Source: DASPPK01 sp964399235
Lineage (GTDB): Archaea > Thermoproteota > Bathyarchaeia > Bathyarchaeales > Bathycorpusculaceae
Length of the DNA: 9,123 nucleotides
NCBI GenBank assembly: GCA_964399235.1
Contig: CAYNQC010000054.1
Span: forward strand, 1-9,123
Reading direction: 5' to 3'
The translations under genes and the position numbers were made by a program. The notes beneath the pieces are model-generated. The model had not been told where the DNA came from. It saw only the letters and a program-made list of their open reading frames with translations, and ran no database searches. Positions 1-5,583 of the stretch are shown here, piece after piece (positions within the stretch are counted from its first letter, which is position 1; each line of letters opens with the position of its first letter).

Positions 1-700
1 CCCGTTTGGCAATGGCAATGCCTGAATCTATTGCAGCCGCAACTGAAGCCACTATAGGCAATTTAACCGTCGCTGCCTTCATGGCCATGTCGCCGGTCAA
101 TCTTCCCGTTGAAACAATGAAGCAATTCTCCAGGTCCGTCCCACACGTCATCGCCATTCCGACTACTTTGTCGACCGCATTGTGGCGCCCAATATCCTCA
201 CCGAAAGCTACACGAGTGCCATTCCCTTCAAAAATTGCGGCAGCATGGACTCCGCCCGTCTTTCGGAAGACAGGGGCTGAATTCAGTTCCTTGACACAAC
301 CTAGTATTGTGTTCGCCTTGACATTCAAGGTCGACTTGATTTTCGGCAGTTTCCGTGACATTCTATATGATCCTTGTACTCCACATGCCGAAAGGATCAC
401 TCGCCCAAACTGCCTTGACAACCTCAGCCGTCTCTTGACCTCTACACTTGAAATAAACTTCACCTGGCAAACGCCGTCTTTCACGTTCAATTTGTCTATT
501 TCGGATAAGGATTTCAGGATTCCTTCAGAAGCTAGGTGCCCTATCGCCAGCTGTTCCAAGTTTGAAGGAGAACAATGAATAGATGCGTAGAAAGCGCCAT
601 CTAGGAATAGGTGCAGAGGCTTCTCTTCTGCCACCCAGTCTTTGGCGGGGCGGCGCTCTTTCTTGGAAAGGTCTATTCTCAGGATTTCAACGCTCTTCAT
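1..700 (-). CDS. fdhD: FdhD-type sulfurtransferase (sulfur carrier for Mo/W cofactor), 3' end cut by window edge
   Basis: The frame is open from ATG at 700 to the left edge, giving 233 residues without a stop. FdhD moves sulfur from a cysteine desulfurase to the bis-MGD cofactor of formate dehydrogenase. Family motifs are clear: FRKTGGVHAA at about 145-154, GEDIGRHNAVDKVVG at 167-181, and STGRLTGDMAMKAA at 197-210. The catalytic loop reads SACGVQG at about 104-110. The first Cys (C106) is present, but the second Cys of the CxxC known from E. coli is Gln. A GAAGTGA element lies 5 bases before the ATG, a partial match to the archaeal ribosome site. The gene begins 5 bases after the stop of the glutamate ligase, so the two are almost surely co-transcribed. 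Only the last few dozen residues should be missing. FwdB is a relative of FdhF, so this protein may serve formylmethanofuran dehydrogenase, a formate dehydrogenase outside the window, or both; that is inference. Confidence 0.93.
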   Translation of the reverse strand, partial: MKSVEILRIDLSKKERRPAKDWVAEEKPLHLFLDGAFYASIHCSPSNLEQLAIGHLASEGILKSLSEIDKLNVKDGVCQVKFISSVEVKRRLRLSRQFGRVILSACGVQGSYRMSRKLPKIKSTLNVKANTILGCVKELNSAPVFRKTGGVHAAAIFEGNGTRVAFGEDIGRHNAVDKVVGMAMTCGTDLENCFIVSTGRLTGDMAMKAATVKLPIVASVAAAIDSGIAIAKR

Positions 701-705
701 GAATT

Positions 706-1581
706 TCACTTCTTCAGTTCTAACAGAACGAAGTCGACGATTTCCTCTGCTATGTTGAATTTTGTCACGGACTGCAATCCACGCCAGCCGGGTTGGCTGT
801 TGACTTCAACGACCACGGGTCCAGACGGGCTTTCCAGTATGTCCACGCCTGCTATTTTGCAGTCGACCGACCTGGCGGATCTTACTGCAAGGGCTTCCAA
901 CGGTTTTTCAAGCTTAACGCCCAAAGGCTTGGCTCCTTGGCTGTAGTTTGTTTTCCAACTTTTCGCCCTCCGTCTCATTGCAGCGATGACACGATTGCCG
1001 ACGACGAAGGCACGAATGTCAGACAATCCATGATTCACAAATTCCTGAAGATAAATGACACCATGGTAGAAAGCTATGGATCTGAATATTGTTGAAGCCA
1101 CTTCGGGATCGTTTACTCTCGTGGCGCCGATTCCTCTTGAGCCGAACAGTGGTTTGACTACTGTATCGCCTCCAAGTTCCTTGAAGGCTTTCAACGCCTC
1201 ATTGACGTTCTCAGTCGTCGCAGTTCTGGGCACCGGTATTCCGTTCTCTTCTAACGCAGCCAAGATGTCGTATTTGTCGACGCAATGCTCAATTGCTTCG
1301 GGCGAGTTCACGATGTATGACCCGGTACGCTGAAGCCTATACAATACGTCCATCCTGAAAACGAGCTCCTCGAGCGAGCCTCGTCCGATCGGTCTGATTA
1401 TCAGCGCATTCAACTCATGGACATCATGTTTGTCGACTTTGACGAGTGGTTTATATCCGACGTGGGCAATCAGTCGTGGAAAACTGAAGCATGTACAAGA
1501 AATTCCACGTTTCAGCAAAGCATCATACAATTGGGATGAGCTGTAAGCGTTCTTGTTGCGTGTCACAATTCCAATTCTCAA
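706..1581 (-). CDS. mptN: RimK-family ATP-grasp alpha-L-glutamate ligase, probably tetrahydromethanopterin:alpha-L-glutamate ligase (MptN)
   Basis: This 291-residue ATP-grasp protein is full length for RimK-like ligases. An N-terminal domain holds the IIRPIGRGSLEE segment at 61-72. The ATP-grasp part has VVKPLFGSRGIGATRV at 141-156 (ATP-binding Lys and Gly-rich loop), LQEFV at 178-182, and metal ligands in GVDILES at 245-251 (D247) and VVVEVNSQPGWRGL at 256-269 (E259, N261). MptN adds glutamate to H4MPT to make tetrahydrosarcinapterin; its close relative CofF does the same to coenzyme F420. The GWRGL ending and the nearby Fwd and Mch genes favour MptN, but CofF cannot be excluded from sequence alone. 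The start is TTG at 1581, supported by GGAGAG at 1590-1595 with 8 bases of spacing; no ATG or GTG lies upstream in frame before a stop. The gene leads a short unit with fdhD, 77 bases after the phosphatase gene. Confidence 0.88.
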   Translation of the reverse strand: MRIGIVTRNKNAYSSSQLYDALLKRGISCTCFSFPRLIAHVGYKPLVKVDKHDVHELNALIIRPIGRGSLEELVFRMDVLYRLQRTGSYIVNSPEAIEHCVDKYDILAALEENGIPVPRTATTENVNEALKAFKELGGDTVVKPLFGSRGIGATRVNDPEVASTIFRSIAFYHGVIYLQEFVNHGLSDIRAFVVGNRVIAAMRRRAKSWKTNYSQGAKPLGVKLEKPLEALAVRSARSVDCKIAGVDILESPSGPVVVEVNSQPGWRGLQSVTKFNIAEEIVDFVLLELKK

Positions 1582-1589
1582 GAAAGAGA

Positions 1590-1595
1590 CTCTCC
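1590..1595 (-). promoter_or_regulatory. Ribosome binding site setting the TTG start of the MptN-like gene
   Basis: The minus strand reads GGAGAG, complementary to the archaeal 16S rRNA tail. It lies 8 bases before TTG at 1581. No ATG is available nearby in this frame, so this element decides the start. Confidence 0.6.
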
Positions 1596-1630
1596 GAGGT
1601 TTGAATGTGTGAGAAATGCTAAGGACTTTG

Positions 1631-1640
1631 TTCTTAAAGT
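1631..1640 (-). promoter_or_regulatory. Possible archaeal TATA box for mptN-fdhD
   Basis: The minus strand reads ACTTTAAGAA, a fair match to an archaeal box A. Transcription would start about 25 bases downstream, near 1610, leaving a leader of roughly 30 bases that contains the GGAGAG site. It overlaps one arm of the inverted repeat at 1637-1653. The match is not strong, and read-through from the phosphatase gene is an alternative. Confidence 0.3.
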
Positions 1641-1653
1641 TTTGTGAAAACTT
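1637..1653. repeat. Perfect AT-rich inverted repeat (7-bp arms, 3-base loop) between phosphatase and ligase genes
   Basis: The plus strand reads AAGTTTT-GTG-AAAACTT, and both arms match perfectly. It begins 5 bases past the phosphatase stop at 1659 on the minus strand. It could be a weak terminator hairpin for the upstream pair, or an operator, since it overlaps the candidate TATA box of the mptN-like gene. The sequence alone does not decide between them. Confidence 0.5.
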
Positions 1654-1658
1654 GGAAG

Positions 1659-2606
1659 CTAGAACCTATGAATGAAGGGAATCAGTTGATCTGCGCTGGC
1701 ATGTATCTCAGAGAGTTGTAAGTCTAGATAGGCGCCGTGCGCGTTATAATAAGGGATGCCTTTCCTCGAGAATAACGTTAGGATTTTCCCATGATGGTTT
1801 ATCTGGAAGCCATCACTGCAGGGTTCATGTCCTCTGATAAGCACATTGACTTTGATAGACTTGAGGATCCTTTCTGTCACGTCTTTGCCGAAGAGTCTGC
1901 CTGCTCCTCTCGGGGACGGATATACTCCACTCTGCGATTCCAAAGGATCGCTCCAGAGTATTTCCTCTAGAAAACTGTTTTCAGCATGCGTTTCATGAGC
2001 GTACGCGAAATCGTCGATTGAACGGGCTTTTTCTGGGAGTCCTCCGTGGACAATCAAATAGCGTTCTTTGATTGAGACCGAGTTGTAGAGATGTGGAAAA
2101 AGTGAGAGTAGACTGTTGTATGCCTCTTTCCATTTTGTTCCGAACCTGGTTCGAAACTGGATCGGCAGATCATGGGGAACTGCCAATAGGTCTTTTGGTC
2201 CTTCGTGGTTTCCTCGCATCAGAACAATCTGCTTGGCATATTGCAGTTTCAGTTGCAGGATGGTGTGATAGACTTCTGCTGAGAATGGTCCTCGGTCGCC
2301 GTAGTCGCCTAGAAAAATCAGGCATGCATCTTTGGAGTCTTCCATTCTCTGTAGTATGTTACTTTCCTGGAGGATCTGCACTAGGCTTTCGAGGTCTCCG
2401 TGTAAGTCGGAGATTATCACTGCTTCGCCTGAAGGTTGGATCTCGACGTGTCTTCCCAGAATTTGAAGGCTACCGACCTTTCGGTCTTCATTTCTAAGAA
2501 GGGTCGTTGCCGTTTCGACGGTGGTGACGAATTTCTGAATGGGTGTTTCCATTGCTTCTTTTACGATGTGTTGAAGAGGCTTTTTCAAGTCTGATGCCTG
2601 ATTCAT
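1659..2606 (-). CDS. PPP-family serine/threonine protein phosphatase (PP1/PP2A-like), archaeal type
   Basis: This 315-residue protein carries all PPP-family metallophosphatase motifs in order: SDLHGD at 66-71 (metal ligands D67, H69), GDYGDRG at 100-106 (GDxxDR), RGNHE at 131-135, LWSDP at 217-221, HGG at 187-189 and RGHEP at 258-262. The C-terminal segment LTLFSRKGIPYYNAHGAYLDL (277-297) matches the end of the PPP fold. These residues bind two metal ions and hydrolyse phospho-Ser/Thr. About 60 residues precede the catalytic core and look helical; they could bind the partner protein. ATG at 2606 overlaps the TGA of the coiled-coil gene as ATGA. No ribosome site sits at normal distance, so translation is probably coupled to the gene before it. 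The fold and catalytic class are secure. The target is unknown, but the coiled-coil neighbour is the obvious candidate for a substrate or partner. Confidence 0.93.
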   Translation of the reverse strand: MNQASDLKKPLQHIVKEAMETPIQKFVTTVETATTLLRNEDRKVGSLQILGRHVEIQPSGEAVIISDLHGDLESLVQILQESNILQRMEDSKDACLIFLGDYGDRGPFSAEVYHTILQLKLQYAKQIVLMRGNHEGPKDLLAVPHDLPIQFRTRFGTKWKEAYNSLLSLFPHLYNSVSIKERYLIVHGGLPEKARSIDDFAYAHETHAENSFLEEILWSDPLESQSGVYPSPRGAGRLFGKDVTERILKSIKVNVLIRGHEPCSDGFQINHHGKILTLFSRKGIPYYNAHGAYLDLQLSEIHASADQLIPFIHRF

Positions 2607-3898
2607 GTGATTGTGATTTTTCTTCCTAGGAAGCTGAGTATGTTTTTCTCTGTTTCGCTTCTGACGTTGCGGATTTTTTCGGCTGTTTCCGTGTAGTTTT
2701 TGTTTAAGGATATTTCTTCGCCTTCCAGTATGCCTTCTTGTCGCCTAAGGTTTTCGATGTGTTCGTTCATTTTGGCGAGGTCTTTCTGCGTCGAGGCGAC
2801 TTCTTCTGACGTTGAAAGCTCGGTTTTTCGGGTCATGGCTGCTTTGCATTGTTGCTGCATGTTCAAGAGCGAATCGTTGTTGATGATAAGGTTGATGGCT
2901 TGTTCGGCTTTGCGGGCTTTTTCGAGTTTCAGTTTCAGCTTGTCTTCTGAAATAGATCTTCGTAGTTTTTCAAGAATCTGTTTGAGCAGCGGGTAGTCTG
3001 TTTCTTCTGTTGAAAGGGCCTCAAACGGGTTCTCTAAGTATTGTGTGAGCTTTTTGAGTTCTTCGGGTGTCAGTCCGCTTCCTGAACCGTGGGCGGCAAG
3101 CGCCTGGAGTTTGATGAAGGGTTTCTGAAGGTGTTGCAGTCTGTGTTTTGTTTCTGCTGTTAACGCTTCGATTTCGCTTCCTGTCTGGCTCAGTTGTCCT
3201 ATTCCGCCGACTGTTTTGATTTGGCTGATTTTTTGCTGAGTATCTGCAATTTCGTTTTCGATAATTGATTTTTCTTTTTCCACTTTGGTTTTTCGTTCGC
3301 CAAGTTCTCGCAGCTGTTTTTCAAGCGTTGCGAGTTTGTCGATGAGTTGAAATGTGTCTTCCAGCGTTTTGGTTTTCACGTACTCTTTTGTCTGAAAGCT
3401 TTCCAGCTCCCTCCATTGCAGCTTGGCTTTCTCGAAGCCGGTTAGGAATTTTCGTCTGTCGAGGATGAAGAAGGGTGAGATTCTTGGGAACCAGTTTCTT
3501 ATGTCGACTTCGGTCACGGTGAAGGCTTTTTGTGTTTCTTGGGCGAAGTTGCTGAAGCTTTCGTAGGTGACTTTTTCGGGGACTTTGATCTGGCGGGTTC
3601 TGTCGGAGAAGATTTTGGCCAGTTTGTTGAGGGCTCTTGCTCTTCCGTAGGTTCTTGTGTTTCTTCTTTCGATTTCTTTTGCGCTGTTGTCGAGGAGCGT
3701 CTTGGATGTTTCCGAAAGCGTGTCGATGGACTTCTGCATGTCGTCGACGAGTTTTTGGGCTTTGGCGTGAACGGGGTTGAAAATTGACGAGGTTTCGTGT
3801 TCAAGCCAAACCTTGATGTCTGTTGGGGAGAATTTGAGTGGTTCAGACAACGGTTTTTTCCCACTAGAGGATATGCATCTGGAATATTTATGTTTCAA
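2603..3898 (-). CDS. Coiled-coil protein of unknown function, coupled to the PPP phosphatase
   Basis: This soluble, strongly charged protein of 431 residues has no signal peptide or membrane segment. I recognise no family. The N-terminal third (about 20-155) has mixed helical composition with aromatic patches, including NWFPRISPFFILDRRKF at 135-151. Heptad-rich Lys/Glu/Leu stretches cover about 155-225, 240-265, 300-345 and 365-420. A Gly-rich break at 269-276 (AHGSGSGL) followed by a non-coiled segment to about 298 could act as a hinge, giving two arms. It has no Walker A motif, so it is not a complete SMC/Rad50 ATPase. The start is unsure: TTG at 3898 lacks a ribosome site, and TTG at 3850 (residue 17) gives a more natural N-terminus, MSEPLKFSPTDIKVW. 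Its stop overlaps the phosphatase start by 4 bases. A scaffold, structural or segregation role regulated by the phosphatase is inference only. Confidence 0.85.
   Translation of the reverse strand: MKHKYSRCISSSGKKPLSEPLKFSPTDIKVWLEHETSSIFNPVHAKAQKLVDDMQKSIDTLSETSKTLLDNSAKEIERRNTRTYGRARALNKLAKIFSDRTRQIKVPEKVTYESFSNFAQETQKAFTVTEVDIRNWFPRISPFFILDRRKFLTGFEKAKLQWRELESFQTKEYVKTKTLEDTFQLIDKLATLEKQLRELGERKTKVEKEKSIIENEIADTQQKISQIKTVGGIGQLSQTGSEIEALTAETKHRLQHLQKPFIKLQALAAHGSGSGLTPEELKKLTQYLENPFEALSTEETDYPLLKQILEKLRRSISEDKLKLKLEKARKAEQAINLIINNDSLLNMQQQCKAAMTRKTELSTSEEVASTQKDLAKMNEHIENLRRQEGILEGEEISLNKNYTETAEKIRNVRSETEKNILSFLGRKITIT
3884..3891 (+). promoter_or_regulatory. Candidate TATA box for the ECF S-component gene (could also act leftward)
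   Basis: The plus strand reads TATTTATG in an AT-rich patch. A start about 25 bases on, near 3915, would leave a leader of roughly 40 bases before ATG 3958, including the palindrome and the ribosome site. Read on the minus strand it is CATAAATA, which could instead drive the coiled-coil gene from the downstream TTG at 3850. Confidence 0.35.
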
Positions 3899-3922
3899 GT
3901 TTGGTTATGATTACCCTTTTGT

Positions 3923-3934
3923 GAGTAGCTACTC
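3923..3934. promoter_or_regulatory. Perfect 12-bp palindrome in the divergent control region, possible operator
   Basis: GAGTAGCTACTC is its own reverse complement. It lies in the 59-base gap between divergently read genes, between two AT-rich boxes (3884-3891 and 3935-3943). A dimeric regulator bound here could control both directions. In the plus-strand transcript it could also form a short stem before the ribosome site. The operator role is inferred from position and symmetry. Confidence 0.45.
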
Positions 3935-3943
3935 TTAAATAAT
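3935..3943 (-). promoter_or_regulatory. Candidate TATA box for the coiled-coil/phosphatase unit
   Basis: The minus strand reads ATTATTTAA. Transcription about 25 bases downstream would begin near 3913, just before TTG at 3898. The box abuts the 12-bp palindrome. On the plus strand the same patch is too close to ATG 3958 to give a leadered transcript, which favours the leftward assignment. Confidence 0.35.
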
Positions 3944-3957
3944 AACTCGAAGGTATC

Positions 3958-4590
3958 ATGGGTCGCCGAAGTGAGTTGGAAAACATGGACGCTAAACAAA
4001 CGGCTTTCGTTGCGATGCTAAGCGCGCTGGGAATAACTCTCTCTCTGATATCCTTGAACGTTGCTCCGTTACTGAGCGCTGTCGGACAGGGAGGCGCAGC
4101 GTTGGACCTTTCGCACATTGCCACGTTTGTGGCGGCTTTCTTCGGTGGACCTTACATCGGCGCACTGGTTGGGTTCTTGAGCGGAATTTATGCAGGATAC
4201 TATTTTGGCTATGTATTGGGCACGCTCGGCCTGCTTTCGGTGATAGGTGTGCCTATTGGAAAAGCGATGACGGGCCTATTGGCCGGTTTTCTCTACAGAA
4301 GATTGGGGCTGGGCAGCGGTTCAAGACGCTCCGCCTGGACTCTGCCGCTGACTCTGCTGGCTTACGTTCCTGAATCTATTTACACCGTCCTCTACTTTCT
4401 CTTTGTAGTTCAGCTGGTCGGGATACCGGCGATGGCCTTCATGATCCCGTTGGTCATTCCAAAAGGATGGATAGAGATATTGGTCATGAGTCTTCTCATG
4501 GGCGCGCTTGCAGGAAACACTGGGTTCCGAGAATTCATCGGAAGGGTCTTCTATTTCCAAACAAATAAGAAATCAATGAATAGGCAATGA
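3958..4590 (+). CDS. ECF transporter S-component-like integral membrane protein, substrate unknown
   Basis: This 210-residue, very hydrophobic protein has about six membrane segments, near 15-42, 48-64, 66-85, 88-113, 127-152 and 158-188. Size, helix count and the motifs ALDLSHIATFVAAFFGGPYIGALVGFLSG (48-76, shown here by key parts DLSHI, GGPYIG and VGFLSG) resemble substrate-binding S subunits of energy-coupling factor importers for vitamins and related small molecules. Charged residues within or beside helices, D50, E139 and E173, could contact substrate. No ECF ATPase or T-subunit gene is in the window, so it would rely on a shared module elsewhere. The start at ATG 3958 has AAGG four bases upstream; ATG 3985 (residue 10) is an alternative that still keeps the first helix. 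It is the only plus-strand gene here, divergent from the coiled-coil gene and tail to tail with mch. A generic membrane protein is the fallback call. Confidence 0.75.
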   Translation: MGRRSELENMDAKQTAFVAMLSALGITLSLISLNVAPLLSAVGQGGAALDLSHIATFVAAFFGGPYIGALVGFLSGIYAGYYFGYVLGTLGLLSVIGVPIGKAMTGLLAGFLYRRLGLGSGSRRSAWTLPLTLLAYVPESIYTVLYFLFVVQLVGIPAMAFMIPLVIPKGWIEILVMSLLMGALAGNTGFREFIGRVFYFQTNKKSMNRQ

Positions 4591-4605
4591 GTCCAAGTTC
4601 ATTGC
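4584..4605. terminator. Bidirectional terminator-like inverted repeat between ECF-S gene and mch
   Basis: GCAATGA at 4584-4590 pairs perfectly with TCATTGC at 4599-4605 across an 8-base loop. Each arm carries a gene's stop codon: TGA at 4588-4590 for the plus-strand gene and TGA at 4601-4599 for mch. T-rich tracts follow in both directions, which is typical of archaeal termination. The role is inferred. Confidence 0.5.
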
Positions 4606-5570
4606 TCGCATATTTCAAAGGATTTCTTTAACATTTCGACGTTGATCTCGCCGCTCTTGAAGGTCTTGCCCGTTTTAGAGTCGTTGATAGTCATGATTGC
4701 GGGGGCAAACAGGTCAGGGTCTATCTTGTAGAAGTCGCAGTGTGCTTCTTTGAATATTTCGATGAATGGTTTTCCGTATGATTTTGATGCTTTAGAAGGC
4801 GCTTTCTCTATTATCTCTTGCAGATTGCCGGGCGTGTTGGATTCAACAATATAGTGGGATGTTCCGCCGTAGAGGATTGCGTCGTTTGTTCTTGCCATTG
4901 CAACAGCAAACTTCGGATGCACAGGTGGGATGGGCGCGGAACCCCAGGCGTGTAGAATCGTGTTTGGGTTGAGCCCGAGCCTCCTCAGTTTATGCATTCC
5001 CGCTTCAACGATTCTTCCTGAAATCTGAGTGGCTCCCGCTAGGCTTGTTGTGGGAGTCAGGATTACTGCCAGTTTGCTCGGTTCGACGTTGCAGTCTTCT
5101 GCCAAACCTGCAACGATTTTTGTCGGTGGAATTTTCTGGGTTTCCAAGATCACGACGGCTCTGTCGCATTCGTCTTTATATCCGATTTCTCGGCATACAG
5201 GGTCGGGCTTCAGAGCCAGGGACCTTGCGGGCCCAGAGCCCATTGCGTTGCATTCGGCTTCGCTTATCTGCCAGCCGGCGTACTGCGATCCTAAGGCTGC
5301 TACAGCGGGGTGGTCGGTGTGGACGAGAATTGAAGGAAGCTCGAGGTCTCCGTATTTTCCAGAGACTATTTGGGCTTTTCCTAGGCCTCCCATGCAGATT
5401 TCCGTTATGAGTCTGCCAGCTTGAAAGCCGCCTTTCGCGTTTATTCCTGCGTCTACTATTGTGGTTCCCTGTGAGGTTTTTTCAACTTTCACCTGGTAGA
5501 GTTCGGCATTCTTTACCAGTTCTTCCAGCAAGCGCCATGCCAAACGGTTTACGCTTAATGCATTTTTCAA
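4599..5570 (-). CDS. mch: Methenyltetrahydromethanopterin cyclohydrolase
   Basis: Mch reversibly hydrolyses methenyl-H4MPT to formyl-H4MPT in the cytoplasm, between formyl transfer and methylene-H4MPT formation. The 323-residue product matches the family length. Recognisable segments are TTIVDAGINAKGG at 36-48, EICMGGLG at 57-64, HTDHPAVAALGSQYAGW at 84-100, AMGSGPARSLAL at 109-120, ILTPTTSLAGATQISGR at 170-186, LHAWGSAPIPP at 206-216 and NDAILYGG at 229-236. The start is TTG at 5570: no ATG is in frame nearby, upstream codons include none usable, and N-terminal ALSVNRLAWRLLEE aligns with the usual Mch start. It follows fwdC by 13 bases as last gene of the fwdBAC-mch operon, a logical grouping because FwdABC makes the formyl group that Mch handles after transfer to H4MPT. 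Only a weak purine-rich ribosome site (GGAAAGAAG) precedes it. Confidence 0.96.
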   Translation of the reverse strand: MKNALSVNRLAWRLLEELVKNAELYQVKVEKTSQGTTIVDAGINAKGGFQAGRLITEICMGGLGKAQIVSGKYGDLELPSILVHTDHPAVAALGSQYAGWQISEAECNAMGSGPARSLALKPDPVCREIGYKDECDRAVVILETQKIPPTKIVAGLAEDCNVEPSKLAVILTPTTSLAGATQISGRIVEAGMHKLRRLGLNPNTILHAWGSAPIPPVHPKFAVAMARTNDAILYGGTSHYIVESNTPGNLQEIIEKAPSKASKSYGKPFIEIFKEAHCDFYKIDPDLFAPAIMTINDSKTGKTFKSGEINVEMLKKSFEICEQ

Positions 5571-5583
5571 ATTGTCTTCTTTC

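Noticed and set aside
6..578. Long plus-strand open frame of 190 codons at the left edge
   Set aside because: It lies antisense to fdhD, whose minus-strand frame carries clear family motifs. The plus-strand product has no recognisable domain.
2072..2497. 141-codon plus-strand frame opposite the phosphatase
   Set aside because: It is antisense to conserved catalytic motifs and its product has no recognisable feature.
2622..2633. Perfect palindrome CTTCCTAGGAAG just before the phosphatase start
   Set aside because: It codes the Phe-Leu-Gly-Arg end of the coiled-coil protein and is 16 bases or more from the ATG. A chance 12-bp palindrome in coding sequence is likely, and no second signal supports it.
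3514..3864. 116-codon minus-strand frame inside the coiled-coil gene, rich in Lys, Ser and Pro
   Set aside because: Its low-complexity composition is what the +1 frame of a Lys/Glu-rich gene gives. The overlapping gene has a coherent heptad pattern.
2603..3898. Coiled-coil gene as an SMC or Rad50 protein
   Set aside because: There is no Walker A, Walker B or ABC signature at either end, and the protein is far shorter than SMC proteins.
5029..5424. Two overlapping plus-strand frames of 121-131 codons opposite mch
   Set aside because: Both are shadows of the GC-rich, strongly conserved middle of mch, and neither has a plausible product or ribosome site.
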